A stretch of 64,000 nucleotides of DNA from contig PLDA01000006.1 of NCBI GenBank assembly GCA_003134965.1, positions 62,001-126,000 on the forward strand, in the 5' to 3' direction. This DNA is from Vulcanimicrobium winogradskyi. GTDB lineage: Bacteria > Vulcanimicrobiota > Vulcanimicrobiia > Vulcanimicrobiales > Vulcanimicrobiaceae. Below, one piece after another: positions 26,226 to 33,980 of the stretch. The notes below the pieces were generated by a model that was given only the letters and a program-made list of their open reading frames with translations, did not search any database and was not told the DNA's origin. The position numbers and the translations under genes were made by a program. Every line of letters starts with the position of its first letter. Within the stretch, counting starts at the first letter, position 1.

Positions 26226-28400
26226 TTATGGTTTGTATGCAACGGACAGCGGGCTGTTGCCCAGCTGTTGGAAGCCCGTCTGTTTCGGGCTGTTCGGGAA
26301 CTGGTTTGCGTTGGGGTCGTAGCAGGGACTACACGACGGCGCGAGCGTGCCGACGTCGTAGATGTAGATGCCCTGCTTGGCCGCATTATCGGACTGCAGG
26401 GAGACCAGCAGCTTCGTTGGGGTGATGAAGCGCAGTGCGGAGACGATGATCGTCGCATTCCCGTAGACGAAGGTCGCGCCGCCGGGCGTCGTCGTCGCGT
26501 CGTACGGGATTGGACCGCCGACGGGCAGGCGGGACGCAGTGTTATCGTAGACCTGCACCTCGGGCTCACCACTGGCCGTGATGCCGCCGACCGCGACATA
26601 TCCGCTCGAGGACGCGGCGACCACGCTCGCCTTCATGTTGCTGGGCCCTCCCGGCGTACTCGGCGGACAGTGGGTGTAGGCGCCGGCGCTGTAGCAGTTG
26701 CTATCTTGTATGAGGATCTGCTTTTGTTTTGTTCCGGTCGTTGAAAAGAACGTCAAGTAATAAAAGTGCGGCCCCCCGCTCGGGCCGGTGTCATTCCCGT
26801 TGGCGGCGACGATCTGGACGCTGTTTGGATCGAAGGCTAGCACCGGATCGACCACGTTCGCGTCGTCGATCTGCTGCGTCGTACCATCGGGGTGCTTGAT
26901 CACGATGTGCGAGACGGTCCTCCCGTTCGTGATCGAGGCCGCGAAGCTCCCGGCGGGGTTTTGCGCGCTCGTAGGCAACGCCACGACGCCTGTCGCGCCC
27001 AGCCCCGGATAATCGGTGTTCGTAATGTCGCGTGTAGTGGCGGCAGCCGCGTACGTTCCGTTTAGAACGAACTCGTCCATGTGGACGCCTGCAGAGCCGG
27101 GCGTATTCGCGAGCGCGACGGTGCCGTCGCTACCGAATGCCAGGAACGTCGGATCGTCCATATTCGTTGTGAGCACGGTCGCGGCGTTGGCGCCCGTCGT
27201 GACCGCGCCGGCCGGGATGCACGCGAAGTTGCCGAAGTCAGGGTTGCCGGCGCCGCCGTTCGCGATCAGCAGATCGCCGTTGCTGTCGAACAGCATGTCC
27301 TGCGGGAAGTCGACGTCGGGGCCCGCGCCGGGGTTCGTACTCGTCAGCGTCGCCGGCGAGAACGTTGAGAACGTGTCGTTCGACGTGTTGATCGTGAAGA
27401 AGTCGACCTTGCCGGTATTGGAGCCGGTCTGCTCGATCACGGCGAGAAAGCTCGACGGCGGCGCCGGGCCGCTCTGGAACGTATAACTCAGCGTCTTGTT
27501 GAAGCCCAGTCCATCGCTGCTCGTGTTGGTGTTCGCGGGCGTCGCGGCGACGCTAATCGTCGCGGTCGTGTTGGTGGTCGTCGCCGCGAGCGTGTAGCTC
27601 TGCGTCGATTGGTTCACCTTCACGGTTGCGTTGCCGCCGGTCCCAGTGATCGTGTAGCCCGCGCCGCCGTTGTCGTCGGTGTGTCCGTTGACGCTGAGGA
27701 TCGGTCGGCCCGGCGCGATGATCGTCTTCCCTGCGAGGTCCGTATATGTCGCGTTGAAGGTGAGTGCCGCGGTACCAACGGTCGGGACGGTCTGACCAGA
27801 GCCGACGTTGAAGCTCCCGGCGCAAAAGCCCGACGCCGCGCCGATCGTCATCGTGCTCGCGTTCGCGTCGAGCGTGGTGCTGAAGTGGTTGGCGCCGGCC
27901 GCCGAGCCGCCGGCCGTGACGGTGAACGTCTGGATCTGCTGCGAGAGGATGTTGCTCGAGGAGTCCTGAGCGGAGATCGTGAGGTTGTCGCTGCCCGGGG
28001 GAAGCTTGATCGTCAGCGTGCAGGTCCACGGCCCGCTCCCTGGGCACGTCGCACTGCCGAGGGTCACGGCGAACGTGCCGAGGTTGCCGGCGTTGAACGA
28101 GGTCACTTGTCCCGCGGTGAGGATGCTCGACGTGTTCAGCGTGAAGACGACCTTCGAGGTTGACGACGAGACGTAATTCGGACGGCGCCGCGTGCTGTTC
28201 GGCTTCGGCGGCGGCGGGATCGTGATCGTGAACGTCGCGCCGGCGAGCGGACCGGTGTAAGGGGCCGTCGTAGCCGTAGCTGCGGGCTGAGGTACCGATG
28301 CGCTGTGCAAGCCGCTTCCGCACGACGCGAGCGACGCGGCCGCAGCGCACACGAGCGCCGAGCAGAGAACCCTGACGGAAGCACGAGGTCTCACGCGCAC
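26226..28400 (-). CDS. Large secreted lipoprotein with beta-propeller-like body, paralog A
   Basis: A 724-residue protein, paralogous over most of its length to the gene at 36580-38730. A signal peptide with lipobox (SLASCGSG, Cys about 26) is followed by a Thr/Ser-rich Ig-like region (about 45-330). This contains GTFAVTLGSATCPGSGPWTC and ISAQDSSSNILSQQ. The propeller-like region (about 335-724) contains QDMLFDSNGDLLIANGG and ends in NSPLSVAYKP. No catalytic motif was seen. It may be a surface or secreted binding protein. Start is a GTG at 28400 with GTGAGGT before it. The leader upstream resembles that of the lipoprotein gene at 41449. Confidence 0.75.
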   Translation of the reverse strand: MRVRPRASVRVLCSALVCAAAASLASCGSGLHSASVPQPAATATTAPYTGPLAGATFTITIPPPPKPNSTRRRPNYVSSSTSKVVFTLNTSSILTAGQVTSFNAGNLGTFAVTLGSATCPGSGPWTCTLTIKLPPGSDNLTISAQDSSSNILSQQIQTFTVTAGGSAAGANHFSTTLDANASTMTIGAASGFCAGSFNVGSGQTVPTVGTAALTFNATYTDLAGKTIIAPGRPILSVNGHTDDNGGAGYTITGTGGNATVKVNQSTQSYTLAATTTNTTATISVAATPANTNTSSDGLGFNKTLSYTFQSGPAPPSSFLAVIEQTGSNTGKVDFFTINTSNDTFSTFSPATLTSTNPGAGPDVDFPQDMLFDSNGDLLIANGGAGNPDFGNFACIPAGAVTTGANAATVLTTNMDDPTFLAFGSDGTVALANTPGSAGVHMDEFVLNGTYAAAATTRDITNTDYPGLGATGVVALPTSAQNPAGSFAASITNGRTVSHIVIKHPDGTTQQIDDANVVDPVLAFDPNSVQIVAANGNDTGPSGGPHFYYLTFFSTTGTKQKQILIQDSNCYSAGAYTHCPPSTPGGPSNMKASVVAASSSGYVAVGGITASGEPEVQVYDNTASRLPVGGPIPYDATTTPGGATFVYGNATIIVSALRFITPTKLLVSLQSDNAAKQGIYIYDVGTLAPSCSPCYDPNANQFPNSPKQTGFQQLGNSPLSVAYKP

Positions 28401-28560
28401 ACCTCACGGGGAAGCCCGGCGTTACAAACAGCCGTAGCTAGGACCGACCACCTGCACCGCATCCCCCGACGGGGCGAGGCCCATGGAATCCATGAGCCGT
28501 TCTGCCGCCGATACGCCGAAGGTCTAGCCGTCCCCTATGGACCGCCGTCAGACTTTACCG
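28401..28560 (-). promoter_or_regulatory. Conserved promoter-like motif and leader, copy 1
   Basis: On the minus strand GGTAAAGT is followed after 14 bases by TAGGGG, then a ~130-base leader. It contains a CGCCCCGT/GGGGG hairpin and ends with ACGCCGGGCTTCCCCGTGAGG just before the start codon. The same elements in the same order precede the lipoprotein gene starting at 41449. No known riboswitch consensus was recognised. The rest of 28561-28858 holds one tiny open frame and a broken Nif11 start. Confidence 0.5.
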
Positions 28561-28665
28561 TAGGGAACGTACGATTCTCGGCAGTTTATGCGACTTCGAC
28601 CGCTGAATCGTTGAGCATCTCCGTACGTCGCGCCGATGATCGAGAAGAGTCCCGAGTTCTGCGCT

Positions 28666-28770
28666 ATGGATAGCAGCTGGCCTTCACACAAGGCTCAGCT
28701 GTTCGGGGGAAAGCTGCCGCCAAACATCCGACTCGCCAAGGAAGCCGTCGGCCATGGATCACCCCTATAG
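28666..28770 (+). CDS. Tiny open frame of 34 codons (uncertain)
   Basis: ATG to TAG frame whose peptide starts MDSSWPSHKAQLFGGKLPPN and ends KEAVGHGSPL. Composition is protein-like rather than Arg-rich, but no clear ribosome site is seen and no family is recognised. It lies about 90 bases before the broken Nif11 gene, so it could be the remnant of a gene from the same cluster or chance. Confidence 0.25.
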   Translation: MDSSWPSHKAQLFGGKLPPNIRLAKEAVGHGSPL

Positions 28771-28858
28771 GGCGTCGTGTGCGTTTGCTCCGTGCTTCGC
28801 CGAACGGCTAGGAAATCCCGACCAGGACGCAGAGAAACGACGCGGCGAAGGTCCCGTC

Positions 28859-29008
28859 ATGTCGGCCGAAAGTCTGCAGGCGTTGCGCGCGCGTGCACGC
28901 CGACCCCGAGCTCGCGCTCCGGCTGCGTCGCGTCACCGCGGAGCGATTCGCCGCCGAGGTGCAATGGCTCGCGAGCGATGTCGGGTGCGACGTCGACAAC
29001 GACGACAG
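28859..29008 (+). pseudogene. Frameshifted Nif11-domain gene, truncated
   Basis: The ATG at 28859 follows a GAAGG ribosome site and reads MSAESLQALRAR. A two-base loss (or one-base gain) near 28892 then shifts the frame. The next frame continues HADPELALRLRRVTAERFAA and LASDVGCDVD. Together these align residue by residue with the intact Nif11-like protein at 30060 (LRALRARVHGDPELALRLRR). The homology stops abruptly at about 29008, where the copied rlmD tail begins. It is a dead paralog produced or cut by the segmental duplication. Confidence 0.7.
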
Positions 29009-29184
29009 GTACGCGAAAGCGAGTACCCCGACTTCGTCGAACAATAGGTGTCCTCGAGCGACCGCAAAGGTTGGGCGGCTAACGCCGCCTTCCGCTTCAT
29101 GCCCGTGCTCATCGCGAGTCGCCACTCGCCCCGATGTCACCCTGACCGTTCGACAAGCTCAGGGCGAAGGGCGAACAATCGTGC
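29009..29184. repeat. Segmental duplication, part B1
   Basis: Copy of 25341-25527. It carries the last ~36 bases of the rlmD-like gene (through the stop codon), the GGGCGGCTAACGCCGCC hairpin and a palindromic repeat. Small indels destroy the reading frame of the copied gene tail. Confidence 0.85.
29133..29171. repeat. Dispersed palindromic repeat, copy 5
   Basis: TGTCACCCTGACCGTTCGAC followed by AAGCTCAGGGCGAAGG, a near-complete palindromic unit in non-coding DNA. Confidence 0.85.
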
Positions 29185-29237
29185 CGAGCCTCGGATCGCG
29201 CCGCAATCATGCACGTGCCCGCGTTTATGCGGAGATC

Positions 29238-29267
29238 GTTCGCCCTTCGACAGGCTCAGGGTGACAT
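29238..29267. repeat. Dispersed palindromic repeat, copy 6
   Basis: GTTCGCCCTTCGACAGGCTC then AGGGTGACAT, identical over this length to copy 4. Confidence 0.85.
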
Positions 29268-29427
29268 CGGGTTCGGTGACCGGGCACGGTGAGCACGGGG
29301 ACGTTGGGCTTCACGCGCGACGAGTGGGCAGTTGTCCTCCATTCGGTCGTCGTGTGCGCGTGCGCGGGCATCTGTGCGGTCGGCATGGAGTTCCCGACCA
29401 GGGCGCGGAGCAATGAGCCGACGAAGA
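29238..29427. repeat. Segmental duplication, part B2
   Basis: Copy of 26055-26170 with a ~66-base insertion. It ends just before the GTG of the beta-hydroxylase gene, so the duplication forms the upstream flank of the Nif11 operon. The 389-base gap 29046-29434 contains nothing else that I can identify. Confidence 0.8.
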
Positions 29428-29434
29428 GACGACG

Positions 29435-30022
29435 GTGTCAACAGATGCGCCGGCCGGACTGCCGTCACGCCTGCGGTTGCCGTTCGCGTTCGATGCGGGT
29501 GCGCTTGCGGTCGAGGCGCTGGCGTTCGACGAGGGCGCGTGGCGCAAGCACTTCAACAAGGCGTACTACGAGGGCGATTGGAGCTACGTATCGCTGCGGT
29601 CTCCGTACGGTCGGTTGCCGGCCCCACCCGATCCGACCGGTACGGCGCCGTGGGCCGATACGGCGTACCTCAAGCGCTGTCCGGCGGTACGCGGCGTGCT
29701 CGCGGAGATCGGCCGCGAAACGAAGTCCGTCCGCCTGCTGAGGCTAGGCCCGGGTGCGCGCATCCTCGAGCATGAGGACCACAACATCGGCGTCGACTAC
29801 GGCTTCGTCCGGCTTCACGTCCCGGTCGTGACCGGGCCGGGCGTCGAGTTCGTGCTGGCCGGAGAGCCGCTGCACATGGCTCCCGGTGAATGCTGGTACC
29901 TCGACGTGTTGAATGCGCACAGCGTCACGAATCCCGGTCCCGGCCCGCGCATCCATCTCGTGGTCGACTGCATCGTCAACCCCGCGCTCATGCGAATGCT
30001 CACCGCCCCATTGTCATGCTGA
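29435..30022 (+). CDS. Aspartyl/asparaginyl beta-hydroxylase family protein
   Basis: Iron- and 2-oxoglutarate-dependent oxygenase of the Asp_Arg_Hydrox family, 195 residues. The core spans about 97-185. The iron-binding region is LEHEDHNIGVDYGFVRLHVP (His 113 or 116), and the second His is in LNAHSVTNPG (His 162). Arg 172 in PRIHLVVDC is the likely 2-oxoglutarate ligand, and GECWYLDV is conserved. Known members hydroxylate Asp/Asn side chains of peptides or free residues. It starts the operon with a Nif11-domain protein, a sulfotransferase and a GNAT enzyme. GTG start with a weak ribosome site. The last residues and stop codon lie in a palindromic repeat. Confidence 0.82.
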   Translation: MSTDAPAGLPSRLRLPFAFDAGALAVEALAFDEGAWRKHFNKAYYEGDWSYVSLRSPYGRLPAPPDPTGTAPWADTAYLKRCPAVRGVLAEIGRETKSVRLLRLGPGARILEHEDHNIGVDYGFVRLHVPVVTGPGVEFVLAGEPLHMAPGECWYLDVLNAHSVTNPGPGPRIHLVVDCIVNPALMRMLTAPLSC

Positions 30023-30038
30023 GCTTGTCGAAGCATGG
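30012..30038. repeat. Dispersed palindromic repeat, copy 7
   Basis: TTGTCATGCTGAGCTTGTCG then AAGCATGG. It supplies the stop codon of the beta-hydroxylase gene and fills the gap before the Nif11-like gene. Confidence 0.8.
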
Positions 30039-30059
30039 GCCACATCGGAGTGAATAACG

Positions 30060-30266
30060 ATGTCGGTTGAAGGTTTACGGGCGCTGCGAGCGCGCGTACA
30101 CGGCGATCCGGAGCTCGCGCTGCGGCTGCGCCGCGTCGAACCGGCACGATTCGCCGCCGACGTGCTGCGGCTCGCATCGGAGATCGGATGTGACGTCACC
30201 GAGTCGGATATCGCGGGCGCCGAAGCCTCGGCGCAGCGCGCATGGTCGTTGCGGTGGGTTCGTTAG
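30060..30266 (+). CDS. Nif11-domain small protein (RiPP leader-like)
   Basis: 68 residues, nearly all a Nif11 domain: MSVEGLRALRARVHGDPELA, then FAADVLRLASEIGCDVTESD. Nif11 domains serve as leader regions of ribosomal peptide precursors that modifying enzymes recognise. Only about 17 residues follow the domain (AGAEASAQRAWSLRWVR) and no Gly-Gly cleavage site is visible. It is therefore either a precursor with a very short core or a detached leader or carrier. GGAG lies ten bases before the ATG. Its 3' end overlaps the sulfotransferase start by 25 bases, and a broken paralog lies 1.2 kb upstream. Confidence 0.75.
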   Translation: MSVEGLRALRARVHGDPELALRLRRVEPARFAADVLRLASEIGCDVTESDIAGAEASAQRAWSLRWVR

Positions 30267-31213
30267 ACCACGCGAGCCTCGAGGGGTGGACGCCGATTCG
30301 CGTTCACGGCAGCGCTGCCGAACCGCTGGTGGATTGGGCGGTGATCGATGAGCGGTTCACCGATCCGTTCTTCGAACAGAGCGCGTATCGTGCGATGCAG
30401 CATCCGTTCAATCAGGTGTTCCTGCGCACGACGCCGCTCGACGTCCTGGACGCATTTCCGCAGACCCTGCCCGACGGTGAGCCGACCGGGTTCGTGTTCC
30501 ACATGTCCCGCTGCGGATCGACGCTGATCGCGCAGATGCTCTCGCGTCTCTCCGACACGATCGTGCTCTCGGAGCCGCAGCCGCTGGACGGAGTGCTGCG
30601 GCTCCGGCGCGCGGGCATGATGGACGATGAATCGGCGGTGCGCCTGTTACGCGCGATAACCGGCGCGCTGACCCGTCCGCGCCGCGGCGAGTGCCGATCG
30701 TTCGTGAAGTTCCACGCGTGGCATGTCGTCGACTTGCCGTTGATCGCACGGGCGTTTCCCACGACGCCGTGGGTCTTCGCGTTCCGGGAGCCGCGCGCCG
30801 TCATGCGATCGCAGGAGAAGAATCCAGGGGCGGAGATCGTCCCGTTTACGATCGATCCCCGCATCGCCGGCATCCAAGCGAGTGCGGTGGCGTCGATCTC
30901 GCCCGAGGAGTTCTGCGCGCGCATGGTGGCCGCGTTCTGCAACGCCGCGCTCGAGAACGCGTCAGGGGGTCGCTCGCGCTTCGTCGACTACGCTGACCTG
31001 CCCGGTGCCGTCTTCACGGACGTGCTGCCGCTGTTCGGCGTCTCGCCGAACGCGGACGAGACACGGCGCTTGCACGAGATCGCAACGATCGATGCCAAGG
31101 GCGAAGGCAGCCCGTTCCAATCGGCGACGAGCCCGCTGCAAGCGTCTGCAGAGATCGAACGTCTCGCCACGCACTGGCTCGATCCCGTCTACGCATCGCT
31201 GCGGTCACGATGA
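30242..31213 (+). CDS. Sulfotransferase-family protein
   Basis: Probable PAPS-dependent sulfotransferase, 323 residues. The 5'-phosphosulfate loop is FVFHMSRCGSTLIAQML (about 84-100). A 3'-phosphate-type segment is WVFAFREPRAVMRSQEKNPG (about 178-197), with the Arg and Ser in the expected spacing. The ~80 residues before the P-loop are a specific N-terminal domain (DERFTDPFFEQS...). The start lies inside the Nif11-like gene and the stop overlaps the GNAT ATG, showing tight translational coupling. The substrate is unknown. Context suggests a peptide, possibly the one hydroxylated by the upstream enzyme. Confidence 0.78.
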   Translation: MVVAVGSLDHASLEGWTPIRVHGSAAEPLVDWAVIDERFTDPFFEQSAYRAMQHPFNQVFLRTTPLDVLDAFPQTLPDGEPTGFVFHMSRCGSTLIAQMLSRLSDTIVLSEPQPLDGVLRLRRAGMMDDESAVRLLRAITGALTRPRRGECRSFVKFHAWHVVDLPLIARAFPTTPWVFAFREPRAVMRSQEKNPGAEIVPFTIDPRIAGIQASAVASISPEEFCARMVAAFCNAALENASGGRSRFVDYADLPGAVFTDVLPLFGVSPNADETRRLHEIATIDAKGEGSPFQSATSPLQASAEIERLATHWLDPVYASLRSR

Positions 31214-31755
31214 CGCCCACGCTGGAAACCGCCCGGCTCACGCTGCGCCCGCCCGAGGATGACGATGCCGAAACATTGCGCGACTACTACCGCCGCAACG
31301 CCGAGCGCTTCGCCCCTTGGGAACCCGACCGCCCCGATGACGCGGCGTTTCACGCCGCCTGGGTCGCAGCGCAGCGGGAAGAGCAGCGCCGCAGCGGATA
31401 TCCGCCGTCGTTCCTCGCCTTTGCGAAAGACGGGCCGGATCTGGTCGGCGTCGTCTCGCTCGACGGGTTCTCGACGGAGGACCCGCCCGGCGCGATGCTC
31501 AGCTATACCGTCGACCGCGCCTACGAGGGCCGCGGGTACGCGAGCGAGGCCGTCGGCCGGGTCGTGCGCTGGGTGTTCGAGGAGCGCGGGCTCACCGCGC
31601 TGACCGCGTACTTCCATCCGGAGAACGCGCGCAGCGGGAACCTGCTCCAGCGGCTCGGGTTCACCGTCGTCGCCCGTACGCCGGTCGTTCCCGGGTTCGA
31701 GCACCTCATGCGGCCTCAAGTCGTCGCCGTTCGCCGGGCCGGAGAAGCTGGCTAG
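31210..31755 (+). CDS. GNAT acetyltransferase (RimJ/RimL type)
   Basis: 181 residues, starting LETARLTLRPPEDDDAETLR as in RimJ/RimL-like enzymes. The acetyl-CoA loop is in AYEGRGYASEAVGRVVRW, and the C-terminal signature is HPENARSGNLLQRLGF. It transfers acetyl from acetyl-CoA to an amine, often a protein N-terminus or amino compound. The ATG overlaps the sulfotransferase stop, so it is the last gene of the hydroxylase/Nif11/sulfotransferase unit and may acetylate the same product. Confidence 0.85.
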   Translation: MTPTLETARLTLRPPEDDDAETLRDYYRRNAERFAPWEPDRPDDAAFHAAWVAAQREEQRRSGYPPSFLAFAKDGPDLVGVVSLDGFSTEDPPGAMLSYTVDRAYEGRGYASEAVGRVVRWVFEERGLTALTAYFHPENARSGNLLQRLGFTVVARTPVVPGFEHLMRPQVVAVRRAGEAG

Positions 31756-31834
31756 GGCGCGGTCTACCCGGTTTACGGTATGTCTGGGGGCCCGCGCCGG
31801 CTCGTACGCTGAGCGTGAGGAGGATTGGAACTCT

Positions 31835-33616
31835 ATGCTCAGACTCGCCGCTATCGCCGCTGCCGTGGGGGTCCTCACGGCGTCATGTGCCGGAGGACAC
31901 GGGGCAAGCTCGCTGCTCCCGGTCTCGTCACAAGCGCTTGCTCGCTCGCCGCGCGACGCGGCGATCGCCGTTCCGGCGGGCTGGGCCGCGACCGCGACGC
32001 GCGGCGCGACGATCCCCGGCGCCGTCGACCGCGGCGCGCTCTCGCCCTCGACGCCGATCACGATCCGCGTCGGGCTCAACCTGCACAACGCGGACCAGCT
32101 CGCGACCGCGATCGCGTCGCCGGCGAAGCGGGCTCCGATGACGCCCGCGCAGTTTGCCGCCGCATACGGACCGACGCCGGCCGAGCTGCAATCGGTCGTC
32201 TCGTATCTCCAGGGCCAAGGGTTCGGCAACGTGCACGCCGACACGCAACTCGTCAGCGCCGACGGCACCGCGGCACAGGTCGCGAAGGCGTTCAACACTT
32301 CGCTCGAGTCGTTCTCGCTGGGCGGGGCCAACGTGTACGTCAACACGCAACCGGCGCTGGTTCCGGCCTCGCTCAGCGGCGTCGTGAGCGCCGTTCTCGG
32401 GCTGACGAACGCGGCCAAGATGACGGTACGGCCGAATCTGACCCGCGTCCATGCGTCGTGCCTCATCACCGCCGCCCCGACCGGGCAGTGCGCGCCGACG
32501 TTCAACGCGGCGGACGTGCAGAAGTTCTACGACGTTGCGTACGTCCCCGACGCGTCGGACACGAAGGTCGCGGTCATCGCCGAAGGCGATGTTTCGCAAG
32601 TGGTGAGCGATCTGCGGTTCGCCGAGGCAAAGCAGAATCTGCCGCAAGTTCCCGTCACCATCGTGCAAGTCGGTCTGCCGAGCCCCGACACCGCCGGCGT
32701 CGTGGAGTGGGACCTGGACACCCAAAGCTCGACCGGGATGGCGCAGAACGTCCTCGGCCTGTACATCTATGCGACGACCTCGCTCTCTGACTCGGACATC
32801 GCCAGTGCGTACAGCAAGTGGGTCGGCGACAACGCCGCCCGGCTCGGGAACTCATCGTTCGGCGAGTGCGAGTACCAAGCGTGGCTCGACGGCTCGATGA
32901 AGATCGACGACAACCTCTTCATGCAGGCCGCCGCGCAGGGGCAGACGATGTTCGCCTCGACCGGCGATACGGGATCGTCATGCGCCCTCGCGCCGACCAA
33001 CGGCGCGCCGGGGTCTGGTCCGCCGATGGTGAGTTTCCCCGCGGTTTCGCCATGGGTCGTCGCCGTCGGCGGCACGACGGTGGTCGCGAACTCCGACGGC
33101 AGCTACGCCGGCGAAACCGCCTGGAACGCCGGCGGCGGCGGGCTGAGCCAGTTCGAGAACTCGACGCGCTGGCAGCAGGCGGTCATCCCCTCGAGCACCG
33201 GGCTCGCGGCGACGAACCTGCGCGGCGTCCCCGACATGGCGATGGCGGCGGATGCGTTCTCCGGCGCATACAACGTGTACGCGCCGAATATCCCGGGCGT
33301 CGGCAACTGCAGCGCCGGCTGCGCGATCGGCGGAACGAGCGAAGCGTCGCCGCTCACGATGGGCGCGTACGCGCGGATGATGTCGTGGACCGTCAACATG
33401 CTGGGCTACGCCCCTCCGTGGCTGTACCGCGACTATCTCCAGAACCAGAGCGGCGCGACCACCGTGACCGGGCCGCCGCCGACGCAGGCGCTCGGCGGGT
33501 TCCACGACATCATCACCGGCGGAAACGGTGCGTACACCGCGTTGCCGGGATACGATTACACGACCGGGCTCGGGACGTTCGACGTCCTGATTATGGCAGA
33601 ACAGATCGGAACGTAG
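31835..33616 (+). CDS. S53 family peptidase (sedolisin/kumamolisin type)
   Basis: Secreted serine-carboxyl peptidase precursor, 593 residues. A signal sequence with a possible lipobox (AVGVLTASCAGG) precedes an activation pro-domain (about 75-205; GLNLHNADQLATAIA, FAAAYGPTPAEL). The catalytic domain holds the Glu and Asp in VVEWDLDTQS (about 288-297). The nucleophilic Ser is in IGGTSEASPL (about residue 506). The calcium-binding end is FHDIITGGNG. Such enzymes are usually active at acidic pH. A strong GAGGAGG site precedes the ATG. It follows the GNAT gene by ~80 bases and is probably a separate unit. Confidence 0.9.
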   Translation: MLRLAAIAAAVGVLTASCAGGHGASSLLPVSSQALARSPRDAAIAVPAGWAATATRGATIPGAVDRGALSPSTPITIRVGLNLHNADQLATAIASPAKRAPMTPAQFAAAYGPTPAELQSVVSYLQGQGFGNVHADTQLVSADGTAAQVAKAFNTSLESFSLGGANVYVNTQPALVPASLSGVVSAVLGLTNAAKMTVRPNLTRVHASCLITAAPTGQCAPTFNAADVQKFYDVAYVPDASDTKVAVIAEGDVSQVVSDLRFAEAKQNLPQVPVTIVQVGLPSPDTAGVVEWDLDTQSSTGMAQNVLGLYIYATTSLSDSDIASAYSKWVGDNAARLGNSSFGECEYQAWLDGSMKIDDNLFMQAAAQGQTMFASTGDTGSSCALAPTNGAPGSGPPMVSFPAVSPWVVAVGGTTVVANSDGSYAGETAWNAGGGGLSQFENSTRWQQAVIPSSTGLAATNLRGVPDMAMAADAFSGAYNVYAPNIPGVGNCSAGCAIGGTSEASPLTMGAYARMMSWTVNMLGYAPPWLYRDYLQNQSGATTVTGPPPTQALGGFHDIITGGNGAYTALPGYDYTTGLGTFDVLIMAEQIGT

Positions 33617-33619
33617 GCG

Positions 33620-33979
33620 CTACGTTTCGCGCTGGAGCAGCGCGATGACGTTCCCTTCGGAGTCGATCGCGTACCCGAAGCGGCCCAGGCCCGGGATCTC
33701 CTCGATCCGGGCCTGCTGGCCGCCCTTCATCGCGATGTCTGTCATCGCCTGATCGATGTTGTCGACTTCGATCGTCGGGGTCGGTGCTTTCACGACCGTT
33801 TGGCGCTGCGTGATGGCGGCCGGGACGCCCGCCCCGTCGCCGTCCGCGAATTGGTGGATGAGATACGGCACCGGCGAACCCGGAAAGGGAACGAACTCCC
33901 ACCCGAACACCTCCCGGTAGAACGTCGCGGCTCGCTCCACGTCGTCCGCCGGAAGGTGGAAGTTGACGATCCTCCCCAC
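33620..33979 (-). CDS. VOC (glyoxalase/bleomycin-resistance fold) protein
   Basis: 119 residues from the GTG at 33979: GRIVNFHLPADDVERAATFY at the start and a closing FGYAIDSEGNVIALLQ, the usual single-domain VOC pattern. Metal ligands are likely the first His and the last Glu (DSEGN). The substrate cannot be told. A longer start at 34027 would overlap the upstream gene by ~47 bases, whereas the GTG lies one base beyond its stop. It converges with the S53 peptidase. Confidence 0.82.
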   Translation of the reverse strand: MGRIVNFHLPADDVERAATFYREVFGWEFVPFPGSPVPYLIHQFADGDGAGVPAAITQRQTVVKAPTPTIEVDNIDQAMTDIAMKGGQQARIEEIPGLGRFGYAIDSEGNVIALLQRET

Positions 33980-33980
33980 G

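Noticed and set aside
28401..28560. Cyclic-di-GMP (GEMM) or c-di-AMP riboswitch
   Set aside because: The conserved core sequences of these riboswitches are missing; only GC-rich hairpins and a shared terminal block are present, so it is reported as an unnamed leader.
28754..29047. 97-codon gene ending in the rlmD-like tail
   Set aside because: The frame joins chance sequence, a frameshifted Nif11 segment and duplicated DNA. It is better explained as a broken Nif11 gene plus a segmental copy.
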